Source: Rhodoferax sp. BAB1
Lineage (GTDB): Bacteria; Pseudomonadota; Gammaproteobacteria; Burkholderiales; Burkholderiaceae_C
Assembly: GCF_013334205.1 (NCBI RefSeq)
Contig: NZ_CP054424.1
Span: 3,368,001 to 3,432,000, forward strand
Direction of reading: 5' to 3'
Length of the DNA: 64,000 bases
Shown: piece by piece, positions 20,814-29,508 of the stretch
Numbering within the stretch: position 1 is the first letter of the stretch
Layout: every line of letters begins with the position of its first letter
Position numbers and translations under genes: made by a program
The notes under the pieces: generated by a model
Database searches by the model: none
Told to the model about the DNA's origin: nothing
Seen by the model: only the letters and a program-made list of their open reading frames with translations

Positions 20814-21602
20814 ATGCGGTTTGCAGGCTCACCCGTCTGCGCCCCTATTGTGCAAGCTGCACCATCGGAACAAAACATGGTACGTCTGGACAACTTCTTC
20901 TCGAAAAAATCCACGGCCAAAACCCCGCCTGTGGAGGATGCCGGTCCGACCAATCTGCCGCCTGATGAGGAGCAGGCCCTGGACCGCAAGACCCAGCGGC
21001 TGGAGCGCCGGGAACTGCTGTACGCCGTGGTGCGCGAGTCCATGGCGCGCGTGGGCATGCTCTCGTCCAGCTACAAATACAAGGTCTTGTCGCTCGACTC
21101 GCGCGGCAGCCAGTACCTGATCATGATGGACCTGCCCAAGGAGATGGCAGAGCACATCGGCCAGCTGGCCGAGATCGAGGCGGTCGTCACCCAGAACGCG
21201 CGTCAGCGGCACAAGATAGATGTGACCGCCGTGTACTGGCGCATCAATGAGCTGGGCAAGACCAGCATGCCGGTCTTGCGCAAGCCGCGACCTGAAAGCG
21301 AACTTGGTGTGGCGCTCTCGGCCGTCCCTCCTGCCAGGGAAACCCGCCCCGAGTCCATGCCGGTCCCGCCTGCAGCAGGCGATCGCAAACGCCGCTTCGA
21401 ACCCATCCGTCCCGACGAGGTCAACGCTTTCAAGCAAGCGCTGGCCTCGGGTGATAAAGGCCGTCTGGCTGCAACGGCCAGGCCTGTACCGGCAGACTTT
21501 GCCCCTACCGAATTTCCTCCGACCGAATTCGAGGAAACGCGGATGGATGAAGAGGTGGAGCGCCTGCCGCTGAGCCGGACCCAGTACGGCGACCTGATTT
21601 GA
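20814..21602 (+). CDS. Conserved hypothetical protein (no recognised domain)
   Basis: The 262-residue protein is soluble and charged. A probable folded core at about 55-150 (LYAVVRESMARVGMLSSSYKYK, then QYLIMMDLP) is followed by a low-complexity acidic/proline tail (FAPTEFPPTEFEET). I do not recognise a family. The ATG at 20814 has GGAAG six bases upstream; an internal ATG at 20877 (MVRLDNFFSKK) is a credible alternative. It stands alone between mnmE and apt, so context says little. Confidence 0.7.
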   Translation: MRFAGSPVCAPIVQAAPSEQNMVRLDNFFSKKSTAKTPPVEDAGPTNLPPDEEQALDRKTQRLERRELLYAVVRESMARVGMLSSSYKYKVLSLDSRGSQYLIMMDLPKEMAEHIGQLAEIEAVVTQNARQRHKIDVTAVYWRINELGKTSMPVLRKPRPESELGVALSAVPPARETRPESMPVPPAAGDRKRRFEPIRPDEVNAFKQALASGDKGRLAATARPVPADFAPTEFPPTEFEETRMDEEVERLPLSRTQYGDLI

Positions 21603-21629
21603 TCCCTGTCCCCGGTGCCGTCAGGCGTC

Positions 21630-22184
21630 TCAGTGGCCGGCGAAATCGAGCAGGGTGAACAGGGCCAGACCGGCTTCGCGCAAACGGGCGGAGCCGCCAA
21701 GTTCCGGCAGGTCAACGATGGCGGCACCTTCCACCACCTGCGCCCCCAGTTTTTCCAATAGCCGCTTGCCGGCCATCATGGTGCCGCCGGTGGCGATGAG
21801 GTCATCGACCAGCAGGACGCGCTGGCCGGGCTTGACGGCATCCGTGTGCAACTCCACCGTGGCGCTGCCATATTCCAGCTCGTAGGTTTCCTCGACGGTC
21901 GTGAAGGGCAGCTTGCCCTTTTTCCGGATGGGCACGAAACCCACGGCCAGTTCATAGGCGATCACCGAGCCCAGGATGAAACCGCGTGCATCCAGCCCGG
22001 CGACCACGTCCGGACGCATGCCCGGGTCCATGTAGCGATGCACGAAGGCGTCGACCATGACACGGAAAACCTTCGGGTCCTGCAACAGCGGGGTGATGTC
22101 TCGGAACTGCACCCCAGGTGACGGCCAGTCCGGCACGGTGCGGATATGGTTTCTCAGATAGTCGGTGATGTAGTGATCCTGCAT
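21630..22184 (-). CDS. apt: Adenine phosphoribosyltransferase
   Basis: This 184-residue enzyme makes AMP from adenine and PRPP in purine salvage. It has [11 protein letters not shown] near the N-terminus, [10 protein letters not shown], and the PRPP loop [14 protein letters not shown]. The ATG at 22184 ([15 protein letters not shown]) gives the family length; the frame is open to 22226, but the extra residues look non-coding. Confidence 0.96.
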   Translation of the reverse strand: MQDHYITDYLRNHIRTVPDWPSPGVQFRDITPLLQDPKVFRVMVDAFVHRYMDPGMRPDVVAGLDARGFILGSVIAYELAVGFVPIRKKGKLPFTTVEETYELEYGSATVELHTDAVKPGQRVLLVDDLIATGGTMMAGKRLLEKLGAQVVEGAAIVDLPELGGSARLREAGLALFTLLDFAGH

Positions 22185-22222
22185 GGTGGACTCAAGGCGT
22201 GGAGTGATGGTGTAGCAGCGTT

Positions 22223-24208
22223 TCAACCGCGCAGCAGTTTTTCCTCGGCCAGTGCCAGTGCCTCGGCCTGCCCGGAAAGCACCAGCGTATCACCGTCCTC
22301 CAGCGTCAGGCCGTTGTCAGGGCTCAGGCTTTTGCCGTTGCGCCGGCGCAGGCTGAGTATGCGGGTGTCGGCCAGGCGGGGCAGGAGCGCGCCCAGCGAC
22401 TGACCCAGTGCATGGGCGCCGGCCGGCAGGGTGAGGGACTGCAGGCGCTCCTGCGCGCCATCATCGATCGCACTGTCGTCGGCGCCGTGGAAATAACCGC
22501 GCAGCAGGTTGTAGCGGGCATCGCGCTGGTCCTGCACCAGACGGATCACACGGCGCATCGGCACGCCCACCAGGGCCAGGGCGTGGCTGGCCAGCATCAG
22601 CGAGCCCTCGATCGACTCGGGCACCACCTCGGTGGCCCCGGCCGCACGCAGCCGGTCCAGTGCGAAATCGTCCTGCGTGCGCACGATCACCGGGACATTC
22701 GGGGCGTGCTCACGCACACTGGCCAGCACTTTCAGGGCCCCCGGGATATCCAGGTAGGTGATGACAACGGCGCTGGCGCGACCCAGACCGGCAGCCATCA
22801 GGGCCTGCAGGCGTGCGGCATCACCATAGGCGACGCTGTTGCCGGCGGCCGTGGCCTGGCGTACCCGGTCGGGGTCGAGGTCCAGCGCCATGTACGGGAT
22901 CTTCTCGCCTTCCAGCATGCGTGCCAGGTTCTGGCCGCAGCGGCCGTAGCCGCAGATGATGACGTGGCCACTGGTGCCGATGGCCTGGCGCGCGATGCTG
23001 GTCATCTGCAGCGACTGCTGCAGCCATTCGCTGGCGACCAGCCGCAAGACCAGCCGGTTGCTGTACATGATGATGAAAGGCGTGGCCAGCATGGACAGCA
23101 CCATGGAGGCCAGGATGGGGTTGAGCATGGCTGCTTCGATCAGACCCTGCTGATGCGTCAGCGTCAGCAGCACGAAGCCGAATTCACCCGCCTGCGTCAG
23201 GTACAACCCGGTGCGCAATGCCACGCCCATGGTGGCACCCAGGGCGCGCGTGAGCAGGGTGATCAGCACCAGCTTGAGCAGCAGGGAAGAAACCATGAGC
23301 ATGAGGACCAGCGGCCAGCGCTGCCACACGATGCTCCAGTCCAGCATCATGCCGATGGTGATGAAGAAGAGGCCGAGCAGCACATCGTGAAAGGGGCGGA
23401 TGTCCGTTTCCACCTGGTGCTTGAATTCGGTTTCGGCAATCAGCATGCCGGCCACGAAGGCGCCGAGCGCCAGGCTCAGACCAGCCAGCTCGGTCAGCCA
23501 GGCCAGCCCGAGTGTGATCAGCAGGAGGTTGAGCATGAACAGCTCATTGCTCTTGTGCCGCGCGACCAGGGTGAGCCAGCGGCGCATCAGGCGCTGGCCC
23601 CCCAGCAGCAGCAGGGCCAGCAGCGCAACGGCCTTGAGCAGGGCCAGGCCGAGCGAGCCCAGCAGTTCATTGGCGGGGCTGCCCAGGGCCGGGATCAGCA
23701 CCAGCAGCGGCACCACGGCCAGGTCCTGGAACAGCAGGATGCCCATGACACGCTTGCCATGTTCGGACTCCAGTTCGAGCCGGTCGGCCATGAGCTTGAC
23801 CACGATGGCCGTGCTGCTCATGGCCATGACCCCGGAGAGCGCGAGGGCGGTTTGCCAGCTGATCGACCAGAGATCGGGCAGCAGCAGGGTCAGCAGGTAG
23901 GCGCCGGCCAGTGTCAGCAGCATGGTGAACACCACTTGCAGAAGGCCCAGGCCAAAAACGTGGCGACGCATGGCGCGCAGGCGTGGCAGGTTGAACTCCA
24001 GGCCGATCGCGAACATCAGGAACACCACGCCGAACTCCGCCAAGTGCCGGATCCCTTCCGAGTTCTGCGCAAGTGCCAGCGCATTGGGTCCGATCACCAC
24101 GCCGACGGCCAGATAACCCAGCATGGGGGGCAGCTTGAGACTGCGAAAAACCACCACCCCGAGCACGGCCGCCAGCAGGTAGATCAAGGTGAGTTCAAGC
24201 CCGGTCAT
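22223..24208 (-). CDS. CPA2-family monovalent cation:proton antiporter (KefB/YbaL-like)
   Basis: This 661-residue protein has about 12 transmembrane helices (residues 5-385), with [17 protein letters not shown] in the region typical of CPA2 antiporters. A cytoplasmic RCK_N domain follows (about 410-530, [17 protein letters not shown]), then an RCK_C/TrkA-C domain. It probably exchanges K+ or Na+ for protons under nucleotide control. The Q-linker and YbaL-like layout argue against a simple NhaA-type carrier. It is divergent from kdsD with a 43-bp gap. Confidence 0.9.
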   Translation of the reverse strand: MTGLELTLIYLLAAVLGVVVFRSLKLPPMLGYLAVGVVIGPNALALAQNSEGIRHLAEFGVVFLMFAIGLEFNLPRLRAMRRHVFGLGLLQVVFTMLLTLAGAYLLTLLLPDLWSISWQTALALSGVMAMSSTAIVVKLMADRLELESEHGKRVMGILLFQDLAVVPLLVLIPALGSPANELLGSLGLALLKAVALLALLLLGGQRLMRRWLTLVARHKSNELFMLNLLLITLGLAWLTELAGLSLALGAFVAGMLIAETEFKHQVETDIRPFHDVLLGLFFITIGMMLDWSIVWQRWPLVLMLMVSSLLLKLVLITLLTRALGATMGVALRTGLYLTQAGEFGFVLLTLTHQQGLIEAAMLNPILASMVLSMLATPFIIMYSNRLVLRLVASEWLQQSLQMTSIARQAIGTSGHVIICGYGRCGQNLARMLEGEKIPYMALDLDPDRVRQATAAGNSVAYGDAARLQALMAAGLGRASAVVITYLDIPGALKVLASVREHAPNVPVIVRTQDDFALDRLRAAGATEVVPESIEGSLMLASHALALVGVPMRRVIRLVQDQRDARYNLLRGYFHGADDSAIDDGAQERLQSLTLPAGAHALGQSLGALLPRLADTRILSLRRRNGKSLSPDNGLTLEDGDTLVLSGQAEALALAEEKLLRG

Positions 24209-24251
24209 ACCCGGATACTAGCAAGACAGTAGGCCCCGATAGAATCCATGC

Positions 24252-25253
24252 ATGAGCGACAGCAAGCAGGTACCCGCACCCCTGGACGCAGACCGGGTCA
24301 TCCGGCTTGCGCACGAAACCCTCGAGATCGAAGCCGCCGCCGTGCTGGGCCTGCGCCAGCGCATCGGCGACCACTTTGCCCAGGCCGTGGGCCTGATGCT
24401 CAAGGTGCCCGGACGGGTGGTCGTGATGGGCATGGGCAAGAGCGGGCACATCGGCCGCAAGATGGCGGCCACCCTGGCCTCCACGGGAACCCCCGCCATG
24501 TTCGTGCACCCGGCCGAAGCCAGCCATGGTGATCTGGGCATGATCACCGCCGCCGATCTGCTGCTGGCGATCTCCAACAGCGGCGAATCCGAAGAGCTCA
24601 CGGCCATCCTGCCGGTGCTCAAGCGCCAGGGCGTGCCCCTGATCGCCATGACCGGCCAGCCCCAGTCCACCCTGGGTCGTCATGCCGATCTGGTGCTGGA
24701 CACCGGCGTCGAAAAGGAAGCCTGTCCCCTGAACCTGGCACCCACCGCCAGCACCACGGCGCAGCTGGCCCTGGGCGATGCCCTGGCCGTGGCCTTGCTC
24801 GATGCGCGCGGTTTCAAGGCAGAGGACTTTGCCCGCTCGCACCCCGGCGGCTCGCTGGGGCGCAAGCTGCTGACACATGTCAGCGACGTGATGCGCCAGG
24901 GCGATGCCGTGCCCAAGGTCGGCCCCGACGCCGGCTTCAGCGTCATCATGCGCGAGATGAGCGCCAAGGGCCTGGGGGCCACGGCCATCGTGGATGCGCA
25001 GGACCGGGTGCTGGGCATCTTCACCGACGGCGACCTGCGACGCCTGCTGGAAAAGGGTGTGGACATGCGCACGGGCAGTGCCCAGCAGTTCATGCATCCC
25101 AATCCGGTCACCATCGGGCACGATGCCCTCGCGGTGGAGGCGGCCGAGATCATGGAGGAGCGCCGCATCACCAGTGTGCTGGTGGTCGATGGGGAAGGAC
25201 GGCTGTGCGGGGCTTTGAATAGCAACGACCTGATGCGTTCGAAAGTCATATGA
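24252..25253 (+). CDS. kdsD: D-arabinose-5-phosphate isomerase (KpsF/GutQ family)
   Basis: This 333-residue protein has a SIS sugar-isomerase domain (GMGKSGHIGRKMAATLASTG and PAEASHGDLGM) followed by two CBS domains (ILVV-type ends, VLGIFTDGDLRRLLEKG). It converts ribulose-5-phosphate to arabinose-5-phosphate, the first step of Kdo synthesis for LPS. It overlaps kdsC by four bases (ATGA), so kdsD-kdsC-lptC form one translationally coupled unit. Confidence 0.95.
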   Translation: MSDSKQVPAPLDADRVIRLAHETLEIEAAAVLGLRQRIGDHFAQAVGLMLKVPGRVVVMGMGKSGHIGRKMAATLASTGTPAMFVHPAEASHGDLGMITAADLLLAISNSGESEELTAILPVLKRQGVPLIAMTGQPQSTLGRHADLVLDTGVEKEACPLNLAPTASTTAQLALGDALAVALLDARGFKAEDFARSHPGGSLGRKLLTHVSDVMRQGDAVPKVGPDAGFSVIMREMSAKGLGATAIVDAQDRVLGIFTDGDLRRLLEKGVDMRTGSAQQFMHPNPVTIGHDALAVEAAEIMEERRITSVLVVDGEGRLCGALNSNDLMRSKVI

Positions 25254-25804
25254 ACCCTCTGCGACCGGCACTGAACTTTGCGCCCGAGCTCTTGCTGCGC
25301 GCGCAGGGCGTCCGTGTCGCCTTCTTCGACGTCGACGGTGTGTTGACCGACGGCGGCCTGTACATCGGCGAGAGCGGTGAAAGCCTCAAACGCTTCAACA
25401 CGCTCGACGGCCACGGCCTCAAGCTCCTGCAGCGCGCCGGCATCACGCCGGCGGTGATCACCGGCCGTGACAGCCCGGCCCTGCGCGTGCGCCTCCAGGC
25501 GCTGGGCATCCACCACGTTCACTACGGCACCGAGGACAAGCGGCCGGCGGCCGAACTGACGCTGCAAGCCCTGGGGCTGGATTGGTCGCAGGCGGCAGCC
25601 ATCGGCGACGACTGGCCGGATCTGCCGGTCATGCGGCGCTGTGCTTTTGCCTGTGCTCCTGCCAATGCCCACGCCGAAGCGAGCGCCTGTGCGCACCATG
25701 TCACCCGAGTGCCGGGCGGGTCGGGCGCGGCCCGCGAGTTTTGCGACCTGCTGCTGATAGCCAGTGGCCGGTATGCCGAGCTGTTGCAGGAGTACGGCCA
25801 GTGA
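25250..25804 (+). CDS. kdsC: Kdo-8-phosphate phosphatase
   Basis: This 184-residue HAD-family C0 phosphatase has motif I FFDVDGVLTDGGLY, motif II VITGRDS and motif IV GDDWPDLPVM. It removes phosphate from Kdo-8-P, the third step of the Kdo pathway, and works as a cap-less tetramer in the cytoplasm. Overlaps with kdsD (ATGA) and lptC (GTGA) support one operon. Confidence 0.96.
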   Translation: MNPLRPALNFAPELLLRAQGVRVAFFDVDGVLTDGGLYIGESGESLKRFNTLDGHGLKLLQRAGITPAVITGRDSPALRVRLQALGIHHVHYGTEDKRPAAELTLQALGLDWSQAAAIGDDWPDLPVMRRCAFACAPANAHAEASACAHHVTRVPGGSGAAREFCDLLLIASGRYAELLQEYGQ

Positions 25805-26418
25805 TCCGCTTTGTGCGCCTGGCCTGGGACCGGCTGTCGATCTACCTGCCCATCATGCTGATGGGCCTGCTGGCGCTGGGCACCTACTGGCTGGTGCGCA
25901 GCACGCCCCTGCTCGAGCCCGGGGTGACGGAGCAGCCATTGCGCGAGGACCCTGACTACCAGATGGAGCGCTTCTCCATCAAGACCTTCGACGGCAATGG
26001 CCGGCTCAAAAGTGAGGTCTATGGCGAGCAGGCCCGCCATTACCCGCATACCGATGTGCTGGAGATCGACCGGGTCCGGATCCGCAGCTTCAACCAGCGT
26101 GGTTACCTGACCGTTGCAACCGCCAAACGTGCCCTGGCCAACAACGATGCCACCGAGGTGCAACTCATCGGCGACGCCCAGGTGGTGCGTGAAGCCACGG
26201 TGGACCGCAGCGGCACCCCCTTGCCGCGTGTGAGCTTCAGCGGTGAATTTCTGCACGCCTACCTCGAAGAGGAACGCATCAAGTCGCACAAGCCGGTCGA
26301 GCTTGTGCGCGGCAGTGATCGCATCACGGCCGACAGCCTGGACTACAGCAATTTCGACCAAGTCATGGAGTTGCGCGGGCGCGTGCGTGGCATCCTGCTG
26401 CCCCCGCCGGAACGCTGA
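25801..26418 (+). CDS. lptC: LPS export ABC transporter periplasmic protein LptC
   Basis: The 205 residues comprise one N-terminal membrane anchor (about residues 13-33) and a periplasmic beta-jellyroll (MERFSIKTFDGNGRLKSEVYG). LptC links the LptB2FG extractor to the LptA bridge. A GTG start at 25801 is chosen because it overlaps the kdsC stop as GTGA and puts the anchor at the N-terminus. Unusually for a kdsD-kdsC-lptC run, lptA and lptB do not follow. Confidence 0.9.
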   Translation: MIRFVRLAWDRLSIYLPIMLMGLLALGTYWLVRSTPLLEPGVTEQPLREDPDYQMERFSIKTFDGNGRLKSEVYGEQARHYPHTDVLEIDRVRIRSFNQRGYLTVATAKRALANNDATEVQLIGDAQVVREATVDRSGTPLPRVSFSGEFLHAYLEEERIKSHKPVELVRGSDRITADSLDYSNFDQVMELRGRVRGILLPPPER

Positions 26419-26428
26419 GCCGTCCTCG

Positions 26429-27205
26429 ATGCGCAAGCTGGTCTTCATCACGGGCGCTTCCAGCGGCATCGGCCAGGCCCTGGCCTGGCGCTGCTACCAG
26501 GCCGGCTACGACCTGGCCCTGGTGGCGCGGCGTGTGCATGAGATGCAGCAGTGGGCCGAGGCCCATCGGCTCGATGCAGCGCGTTATCGTCTGTATGCCG
26601 CCGACGTGGCGGATGTGCCCAGTATCGTGGCGGCCGGACAGGCTTGCCTGGCGCAGCAGGGCCTGCCCGACGTGGTGGTGGCCAATGCCGGCATCAGCAT
26701 CGGCATGGATACGGCCCAGCATGAGGATCTGGCGGTCATGGCGCGTACTTTTGCCGTCAACAACACCGGCCTGGCCGCCACCTTCCACCCCTTCATCGCG
26801 CCCATGCGCCTTCGCGGCTCCGGTCGCCTGGTGGGCGTGGCCAGCGTGGCCGGCATCCGCGGCCTGCCCGGCCATGGGGCCTACTGTGCGAGCAAGGCCG
26901 GCGTGATCAGCTATTGCGAAAGCCTGCGCGGCGAACTGCGTGGCAGCGGCGTGCGTGTGGTGACGCTCGCGCCGGGCTACATCAAGACGCCACTGACGCA
27001 ACAGAACCGCTACCCCATGCCCTTCCTGATGCCGGCACCGGTTTTTGCCGAACGCGCCCTGAAAGCAATCGAGGCCGGGGTCAGTTACCGCGTCATACCC
27101 TGGCAGATGGGCGTGGCGGCCAAGTTGCTGCGGCTCTTGCCCGACGCACTGTTCGACCGTCTGCTGGCCGGGCGGCCGCGCAAGCATCGCGTGTCATCCC
27201 TGTGA
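26429..27205 (+). CDS. Short-chain dehydrogenase/reductase
   Basis: This 258-residue protein has the Rossmann motif TGASSGIGQA, NAGIS, the catalytic serine in VGVASVAG and the YCASK active-site pair. It is an NAD(P)-dependent oxidoreductase of the classical SDR type; the substrate is unknown. The start at 26429 (MRKLVFITGASSG) lies ten bases after the lptC stop, so it is probably cotranscribed. A hydrophobic C-terminus (AKLLRLLPDALFDRLLAG) could contact the membrane. Confidence 0.9.
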   Translation: MRKLVFITGASSGIGQALAWRCYQAGYDLALVARRVHEMQQWAEAHRLDAARYRLYAADVADVPSIVAAGQACLAQQGLPDVVVANAGISIGMDTAQHEDLAVMARTFAVNNTGLAATFHPFIAPMRLRGSGRLVGVASVAGIRGLPGHGAYCASKAGVISYCESLRGELRGSGVRVVTLAPGYIKTPLTQQNRYPMPFLMPAPVFAERALKAIEAGVSYRVIPWQMGVAAKLLRLLPDALFDRLLAGRPRKHRVSSL

Positions 27206-27213
27206 TGCCCCAG

Positions 27214-27243
27214 GGCAGCCGCAGCGCCCTTGCTGCGGCTGCC
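27214..27243 (+). terminator. Strong hairpin after the kdsD operon
   Basis: GGCAGCCGCAGC and GCTGCGGCTGCC form a perfect 12-bp stem with a GCCCTT loop, nine bases after the SDR stop. There is no T run, so termination may need Rho, or the hairpin may protect the transcript 3' end. Confidence 0.55.
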
Positions 27244-27268
27244 AGCATAGGGAACCCGCGTATACCTA

Positions 27269-27294
27269 AAGAAAAAGGCCCCTTACGGGGCCTG
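27269..27294 (-). terminator. Terminator of the first RRM gene
   Basis: On the minus strand AGGCCCC and GGGGCCT pair around a GTAA loop and are followed by TTTTTCTTT, a canonical intrinsic terminator about 20 bases past the stop of the RRM gene at 27316-27750. Confidence 0.85.
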
Positions 27295-27315
27295 TCACGG
27301 AAAACGCCAGCGGGC

Positions 27316-27750
27316 TCAGTAGCCGCGACGACCACCGCCACCACCGCGCGGGTTGCCGTAGGGGCTGCGGAAACCGCCTTCGCCCCCACCGCCCCCACCC
27401 TCACCGCCCCCATATCCACCGCCGCCGCCCTCACGTCGTCCGCCGCCGCCATAACCACCACCGCCGCCACCGCCATATCCGCCGGTGCGCGGAGGACGCG
27501 GCTCCATGGGACGGGCTTCGTTGACGACGATGCTGCGGCCGCTCAGGGGCTGGCCGTTCATGCCGTTGATGGCGGCCTGTGCTTCGGCATCGCTGCCCAT
27601 TTCGACGAAACCGAAACCCTTGGAGCGGCCGGTGTCGCGCTCCATCATCACCTTGGCACTGCTGACAGCACCGAACTGGCTGAAGGCCTGTTCCAGGTCG
27701 CTGTCGCGAACGGAATAGGCAAGGTTTCCGACATAAAGTTTATTGCCCAT
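27316..27750 (-). CDS. RNA-binding protein: RRM plus Gly/Tyr/Arg-rich tail
   Basis: This 144-residue protein has one RNA recognition motif (residues 1-80) with RNP2 KLYVGNLAYS and RNP1 RSKGFGFVEM, then a glycine-rich tail of YGGGG-type repeats with a few Arg, ending GGGRRGY. Such proteins are often cold- or stress-induced RNA chaperones. The ATG at 27750 has GGAG upstream, but that site is paired in a hairpin (27754-27791). The nearly identical RRM in the next gene shows a tandem duplication. Confidence 0.93.
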   Translation of the reverse strand: MGNKLYVGNLAYSVRDSDLEQAFSQFGAVSSAKVMMERDTGRSKGFGFVEMGSDAEAQAAINGMNGQPLSGRSIVVNEARPMEPRPPRTGGYGGGGGGGYGGGGRREGGGGGYGGGEGGGGGGEGGFRSPYGNPRGGGGGRRGY

Positions 27751-27753
27751 GCG

Positions 27754-27791
27754 GGGACTCCTGAAAAACCAAAAACAAGCGATGGAGTCCC
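27754..27791 (-). promoter_or_regulatory. 5'-UTR hairpin sequestering the ribosome-binding site of RRM gene 1
   Basis: On the mRNA strand GGGACTCC (27791-27784) pairs perfectly with GGAGTCCC (27761-27754), which holds the Shine-Dalgarno GGAG, over a 22-base loop rich in U. The same arrangement precedes the paralogous gene. Pairing is seen in the sequence; translational control by temperature or by protein binding is inference. Confidence 0.65.
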
Positions 27792-27918
27792 AGAAACGCA
27801 ATCAATTCGTGTCGACGAATGCGAATTCGGCAGATCACCGCAATCCCTGTGAGCGGCTTCACGGCCCCCATTTTTTTATTATTGACACAGAAATCCGGTT
27901 CAGACAAGGTGCTGCAGC

Positions 27919-28380
27919 CTAGGAAAAACCATGAAAAAAGGACCCGCGCGGGGTCCTTTTTTTGGGGGGCTGGAGCTTAGTAGCTGCTGCGGCCACCGCC
28001 GTAGCCACCACCGCCACCTTCACGACGGCCACCGCCACCGCCGCCGTAACCGCCGCCACCACCACCACCGTAGCCGCCACCACCACCGCCGCCATAACCA
28101 CCGCCGCCGCCGCCGCTGCGGGGGGACGGGCTTCCATCGGACGGGCTTCATTGACGACCAGGGCGCGGCCACCTTGTTGCTGGCCATGCAGGGCGGCGAT
28201 CGCGGCTTGTGCCTCGGCATCGCTACCCATTTCGACAAAACCGAAACCCTTGGAACGGCCGGTGTCGCGCTCCATCATGACCTTGGCGCTGCTGACGCTG
28301 CCATGGGCAGAGAAGGCGCGTTGCAGATCTTCGTCGCGGAAGGAATAGGGCAGGTTGCCCACGTAAAGTTTGTTGCCCAT
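27919..28380 (-). CDS. RNA-binding protein with intact RRM but frameshifted tail
   Basis: The RRM (residues 1-80; RNP2 KLYVGNLPYS, RNP1 RSKGFGFVEM) is intact and close to the neighbouring gene. After MEARPP the open frame turns into Ala/Val repeats and then reads through the terminator hairpin to a stop at 27919. In the other frame the same bases encode a Gly/Tyr tail ending GGGRSSY with a stop at 27979-27977, just before the terminator. One C is missing from a run of six (28120-28125). It is either a real frameshift mutation, a slippery site or a sequencing error. The 404 bases from 28380 to 27977 are one short of a multiple of three. Confidence 0.85.
   Translation of the reverse strand: MGNKLYVGNLPYSFRDEDLQRAFSAHGSVSSAKVMMERDTGRSKGFGFVEMGSDAEAQAAIAALHGQQQGGRALVVNEARPMEARPPAAAAAAVVMAAVVVAATVVVVAAVTAAVAVAVVKVAVVATAVAAAATKLQPPKKRTPRGSFFHGFS
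27932..27965 (-). terminator. Terminator of the second RRM gene
   Basis: On the minus strand AAAAAGGACC and GGTCCTTTTTT-type arms flank a GCGCG centre, a strong intrinsic terminator with a T run. It lies about 12 bases beyond the stop of the restored glycine-rich frame but inside the frame now open, which argues that the present open frame is aberrant. Confidence 0.8.
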
Positions 28381-28384
28381 CAAA

Positions 28385-28422
28385 GGACTCCTCAAAAAGA
28401 CTCAGATAAGGCGATGGAGTCC
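28385..28422 (-). promoter_or_regulatory. 5'-UTR hairpin sequestering the ribosome-binding site of RRM gene 2
   Basis: GGACTCC (28422-28416) pairs with GGAGTCC (28391-28385), the Shine-Dalgarno segment, over a 24-base loop. The ATCGC start of the loop is identical in both genes while much of the remaining loop differs, which is the pattern of a conserved RNA element. Confidence 0.65.
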
Positions 28423-28626
28423 GATAGCCGCGAGCAACAAAGCACTGAAGACTTAAAGCAAACGCAAAACCGACGAATCACCGCTAATAAATACCACCGT
28501 CATACAGCAGTACGAAATCATTATGCGCGATTTCCAGGAAACGCCAGATAAAAATGCGGCCAGACGCCGAAACTGTAAGAATCTATCGCTCCGACGCGAC
28601 AAACCAGGCCCTTTGGAAGTTCCATC

Positions 28627-29148
28627 ATGCGCAAAATCAGCGGCTGTCTCCTGACCCTGGCCCTCCTGGCCTTTTCCATGGCGGTACCGGCGCAGGCGGT
28701 GCGCGAACCCGCCAAGCCCAGCGAGGCAGGCCAGCCCCGCCTCAGCGGCCAGACCCTGGGCGGCCAGGCTTTTGACCTGGCCAGCCTGCGGGGCAAGGTG
28801 GTGCTGGTGGTTTTCTGGTCGACCAGCTGTGCGGTGTGTCGGGACAAGATGTCCGAGCTGCGCGCCAATTACGAGGGCTGGCGCGCCCAGCCCTTCGAGA
28901 TGGTGCTGGTCAGCACGGACCGGCGCGTGCAGGACGTCCACGCCTACGAACAGATCATTGCCATGACCGTGCCGCGTGCGCAACGCTTTCCGCAGTTGTG
29001 GGCCGGTCAGGCAGGGTATGCCGACAGCTTTGGCGCCAAATCCCTGCTGCCGGCCACCTTCATCATCAACAAGAACGGCCAGGTGGAAAAGACCTATACC
29101 GGACGCATTCCGCCCGAGGCTTGGGACGACATTGCCGACCTTCTGTAA
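28627..29148 (+). CDS. TlpA-like periplasmic thiol-disulfide protein
   Basis: This 173-residue protein has a signal peptide (residues 1-23, ending VPAQA) and a thioredoxin/AhpC-TSA fold with the redox motif CAVC in FWSTSCAVCRDKMSEL and the cis-Pro region LPATFIIN. It should reduce or exchange thiols in the periplasm. It lies 74 bases before the bufferin-type precursor gene and could keep its cysteines in the right state, an inference from position. Confidence 0.85.
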   Translation: MRKISGCLLTLALLAFSMAVPAQAVREPAKPSEAGQPRLSGQTLGGQAFDLASLRGKVVLVVFWSTSCAVCRDKMSELRANYEGWRAQPFEMVLVSTDRRVQDVHAYEQIIAMTVPRAQRFPQLWAGQAGYADSFGAKSLLPATFIINKNGQVEKTYTGRIPPEAWDDIADLL

Positions 29149-29222
29149 GAAAACGGGACAGGACCCGACCAAACCTGTAGCCGGACGATGGTCGTCCGGT
29201 CTTATCCACCAGGAGTCATTTC

Positions 29223-29501
29223 ATGAACCAACGTGCCATCGTCGCCGCCGCTGCGGCCACCCTCCTCTCTACCCTGTTCGTGGCCACCCCGGCCATGGCA
29301 CAGAGCAAGGAAAAATGCTACGGCATCGCCAAGGCCGGCCAGAACGACTGCGCCAACCTCTCGGGCTCGCACTCCTGTGCCGGCCAGTCCAAGCTGGACA
29401 ACGACAAGGGTGAGTGGAAATACGTGGCCAAGGGCACCTGCAAACAGATGATGGGCATGACTGTCGACGAAGCCAAGATGGCCGCCGGCAAAAAGAGCTG
29501 A
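29223..29501 (+). CDS. bufA: DUF2282 bufferin-type RiPP precursor
   Basis: This 92-residue protein has a Sec signal peptide (cleavage near PAMAQ, residue 26) and four cysteines at 32, 43, 52 and 73, the DUF2282 pattern ([24 protein letters not shown]). DUF2282 members next to MNIO enzymes are precursors of bufferins, exported copper-binding peptides whose central cysteines are turned into thiooxazoles. The following genes supply the enzyme and partner, so this role is well supported by context. GGAG sits upstream of the ATG. Confidence 0.88.
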   Translation: MNQRAIVAAAAATLLSTLFVATPAMAQSKEKCYGIAKAGQNDCANLSGSHSCAGQSKLDNDKGEWKYVAKGTCKQMMGMTVDEAKMAAGKKS

Positions 29502-29508
29502 TCCAGCC

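Noticed and set aside
27977..28120. The GCC/ACC-rich triplet stretch as a DNA repeat or tandem array
   Set aside because: It is the coding sequence of the Gly/Tyr-rich tail, so codon repetition explains it.
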